Source of the DNA: Chitinophagaceae bacterium
GTDB lineage: Bacteria; Bacteroidota; Bacteroidia; Chitinophagales; Chitinophagaceae
NCBI GenBank assembly: GCA_019638615.1
Contig: JAHBTL010000029.1
Span: 29,286 to 93,285 of the forward strand
Direction of reading: 5' to 3'
DNA length: 64,000 nucleotides
Shown here: piece by piece, positions 62,451-64,000 of the stretch
How positions within the stretch are numbered: position 1 is the first letter of the stretch
Layout: every line of letters starts with the position of its first letter
Made by a program: the position numbers and the translations under genes
Notes under the pieces: generated by a model
Database searches by the model: none
What the model saw: the letters and a program-made list of their open reading frames with translations, nothing else
What the model was told of the DNA's origin: nothing

Positions 62451-63947
62451 ATGGGTGTAATAATAGGAGTTGATATAGGTACATCAAGCGTAAAAGTAGT
62501 GGCTTACAGTAGTAGCAAGGAAGTGTTACACAAGGATGCCGAAGCATGCGCCCTCATTGAAACCTCACCGGAAAAAGCAGAGCAGGATCCCCGGGTTGTT
62601 TTACAATCGGTTAACCATTTGCTGAAAAAGGCTTTTGCTGCAGTTGATCAAAATAAAATAGCAGGGGTTTGTTTCAGCTCAGCCATGCATAGTATGATTG
62701 CAATGGATGATGAAGGCAATTGTTTAACCAATGCATGGCTGTGGGGTGACACTCGAAGCGCTGCGGAAGATATTCAATTAAGGGAAAACGGAATGGCAGA
62801 TGAGCTATACAAAGAAACAGGTGTTCCCATGCATCCTTCGCTCCCCGTTTGTAAAATGGTTTGGTTAAAAAAGAATGATCCGGATTTATTCAGGCGGGCC
62901 GCTAAATTTATATCGCTTAAAGAATACATATATTATCATTTGTTTGGGGTATATGTGGTTGATCATTCTATTGCGGCGGCATCGGGCTTTTTGAACATTC
63001 ATAATTTGTCCTGGAGTGAAAGGGCCATGAGTGTATGCGGAATAAAGTCCGGTCAGCTTTCGGAGGTTGTAGATGTTACCCATGCTGAATCAAAGCTGAA
63101 AAAGGAATATGCCGATTTTTTTCAATTGGATAAACCTGTTCCTTTTATTATTGGTTCCAGCGACGGCTGTCTTGCCAATATAGGAACCGGTGTTTTTCAT
63201 GCAACGGAAGCGGCGCTCACTATTGGCACAAGCGGAGCGGTAAGAACTACGGGAAATCGTGTATTGATCAATGACAAGCCTTCGCTTTTTTGTTACCCGC
63301 TTACAAAAGGGGTATACATCCGCGGAGGGGCTGTAAATAATGGAGGATACGTATTGCAATGGCTTGCTGAATTGTTCATGGATATCCCATTGTCATCGGA
63401 TGAAGACTATGCAGCTTTTGTGAAAAGCGCATTTGCTGTTAGTGCGGGTGCGGATTCGCTGATCTTTCTGCCATACCTGCGGGGTGAAAGAGCGCCGGTA
63501 TGGGATGCCCATGCACGCGGTGTATTCTTTGGATTGAACACCCTGCACAGGAAGGAGCACCTGGTGCGGGCCGTAATGGAAGGTATTAATTATGCTTTGT
63601 ACGATGTATTTAATTCAATGACGGAAAAAGAGGATCGTATTGAAAGGATATTCGTGAGCGGCGGGTTTGTACAATCGGCGGAATGGGTGCAAATGATCGC
63701 AGATATTTTTAATAAAGACATAGTAGTGACCGATGTGGCAGATGCTTCTGCAACAGGGGCAGCTATTGTTGGCTTGTATGCTGTGGGGGCTATCGGAACG
63801 CTGGAGGAGATGGATGCAGTAACCGGTGCAGGAACTGTTTTTAAACCGGATCAGGAAAAACATACGGTTTACCTGCGAAAGTTTGCTGTCTTCAGATCGC
63901 TCTACCAGGCGCTGAAGAATGAGTTTAGCAGGTTACCGGGGTTGTAG
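62451..63947 (+). CDS. FGGY-family carbohydrate kinase (gluconokinase/xylulokinase type)
   Basis: 498 residues from ATG 62451; the frame is open from 62322 but MGVIIGVDIGTSSVKVVAYS is the natural phosphate-1 motif start. Further signatures: FSSAMHSMIAMDDEGN, IIGSSDGCLANIGTG, LTIGTSGAVRTTG and PYLRGERAPVWDA..GVFFGL, ending with FVSGGFVQSAEWVQMIADIF. It phosphorylates a sugar or sugar acid with ATP; gluconate or xylulose is most likely, the exact one unknown. The window end (63948-64000) contains only the ACTATAAACCTCAAAC repeat. Confidence 0.92.
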   Translation: MGVIIGVDIGTSSVKVVAYSSSKEVLHKDAEACALIETSPEKAEQDPRVVLQSVNHLLKKAFAAVDQNKIAGVCFSSAMHSMIAMDDEGNCLTNAWLWGDTRSAAEDIQLRENGMADELYKETGVPMHPSLPVCKMVWLKKNDPDLFRRAAKFISLKEYIYYHLFGVYVVDHSIAAASGFLNIHNLSWSERAMSVCGIKSGQLSEVVDVTHAESKLKKEYADFFQLDKPVPFIIGSSDGCLANIGTGVFHATEAALTIGTSGAVRTTGNRVLINDKPSLFCYPLTKGVYIRGGAVNNGGYVLQWLAELFMDIPLSSDEDYAAFVKSAFAVSAGADSLIFLPYLRGERAPVWDAHARGVFFGLNTLHRKEHLVRAVMEGINYALYDVFNSMTEKEDRIERIFVSGGFVQSAEWVQMIADIFNKDIVVTDVADASATGAAIVGLYAVGAIGTLEEMDAVTGAGTVFKPDQEKHTVYLRKFAVFRSLYQALKNEFSRLPGL

Positions 63948-64000
63948 TTTCTTGTTTGTGGTCTCTGGTTTGAAGCTTTGAACAACTATAAACCTCAAAC

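Overview
The window is chromosomal DNA from a Bacteroidota bacterium, most likely Chitinophagaceae or a close relative. Evidence: an S10/spc ribosomal operon in Bacteroidota style, with almost no Shine-Dalgarno sites and AT-rich spacers; -33/-7 promoters of the TTTG-N19-TAnnTTTG type; a TonB-dependent receptor with an N-terminal carboxypeptidase-like domain; LytS/LytTR two-component genes; DUF4142, DUF1080, GH3-type and SET-domain proteins; and many short intergenic palindromes. No tRNA, rRNA, CRISPR array, prophage or intact insertion sequence was seen.

Layout. 1-9013 (+): end of rplV, then rpsC-rplP-rpmC-rpsQ-rplN-rplX-rplE-rpsN-rpsH-rplF-rplR-rpsE-rpmD-rplO-secY-map. The usual continuation (infA-rpmJ-rpsM-rpsK-rpsD-rpoA-rplQ) is missing; a convergent ClC channel gene overlaps the end of map. 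9010-16307: ClC transporter, divergent Crp/Fnr regulator, small membrane protein, acyltransferase, flavoprotein, sugar transporter. 16308-17351: a 1-kb gene-free tract built from repeats. 17352-21531: a compact cluster of UbiA prenyltransferase, type III polyketide synthase, methyltransferase and FAD-dependent oxidoreductase, with a strongly folded 375-bp gap inside it. 21614-30189: housekeeping and membrane genes (Gfo/Idh/MocA oxidoreductase, PrmC, MutS-like ATPase, rhomboid, RDD, metallo-hydrolase, SET protein, DUF4142, PF04120). 30366-39122: a giant 2918-residue cyclic beta-1,2-glucan synthase homologue. 39099-44682 (-): sulfatase, TonB receptor, DUF1080 protein. 44893-49092 (-): rseP, dxr, GH3-like enzyme. 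49235-50008 (+): rplU-rpmA and a 33-residue Lys/Ala histone-like gene with its own promoter and terminator. 50121-56278 (+): PolX-like protein and a LytS/LytTR two-component pair. 56578-62308 (-): DtxR-type regulator, ApbE, esterase, BamE-like lipoprotein, gluconate-dehydrogenase subunit 3 and GMC oxidoreductase. 62451-63947 (+): FGGY sugar kinase.

How the genes work together. The first 9 kb supplies ribosome assembly, Sec export and N-terminal Met removal. The polyketide cluster has the parts for making, methylating, hydroxylating and prenylating a phenolic or quinone lipid, and is the best candidate for an undescribed pathway. Three scattered genes (GMC/subunit 3 dehydrogenase, DUF1080 hydrolase, Gfo/Idh/MocA oxidoreductase) fit a periplasmic 3-keto-glycoside route; this is inference. 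The most unusual non-coding signal is a ~195-bp repeat present in two inverted copies (16766-16961 and 28859-29048): one palindrome is identical in both copies, while the second keeps perfect pairing although its arm sequences differ. All functional assignments were made by reading motifs, without database searches.
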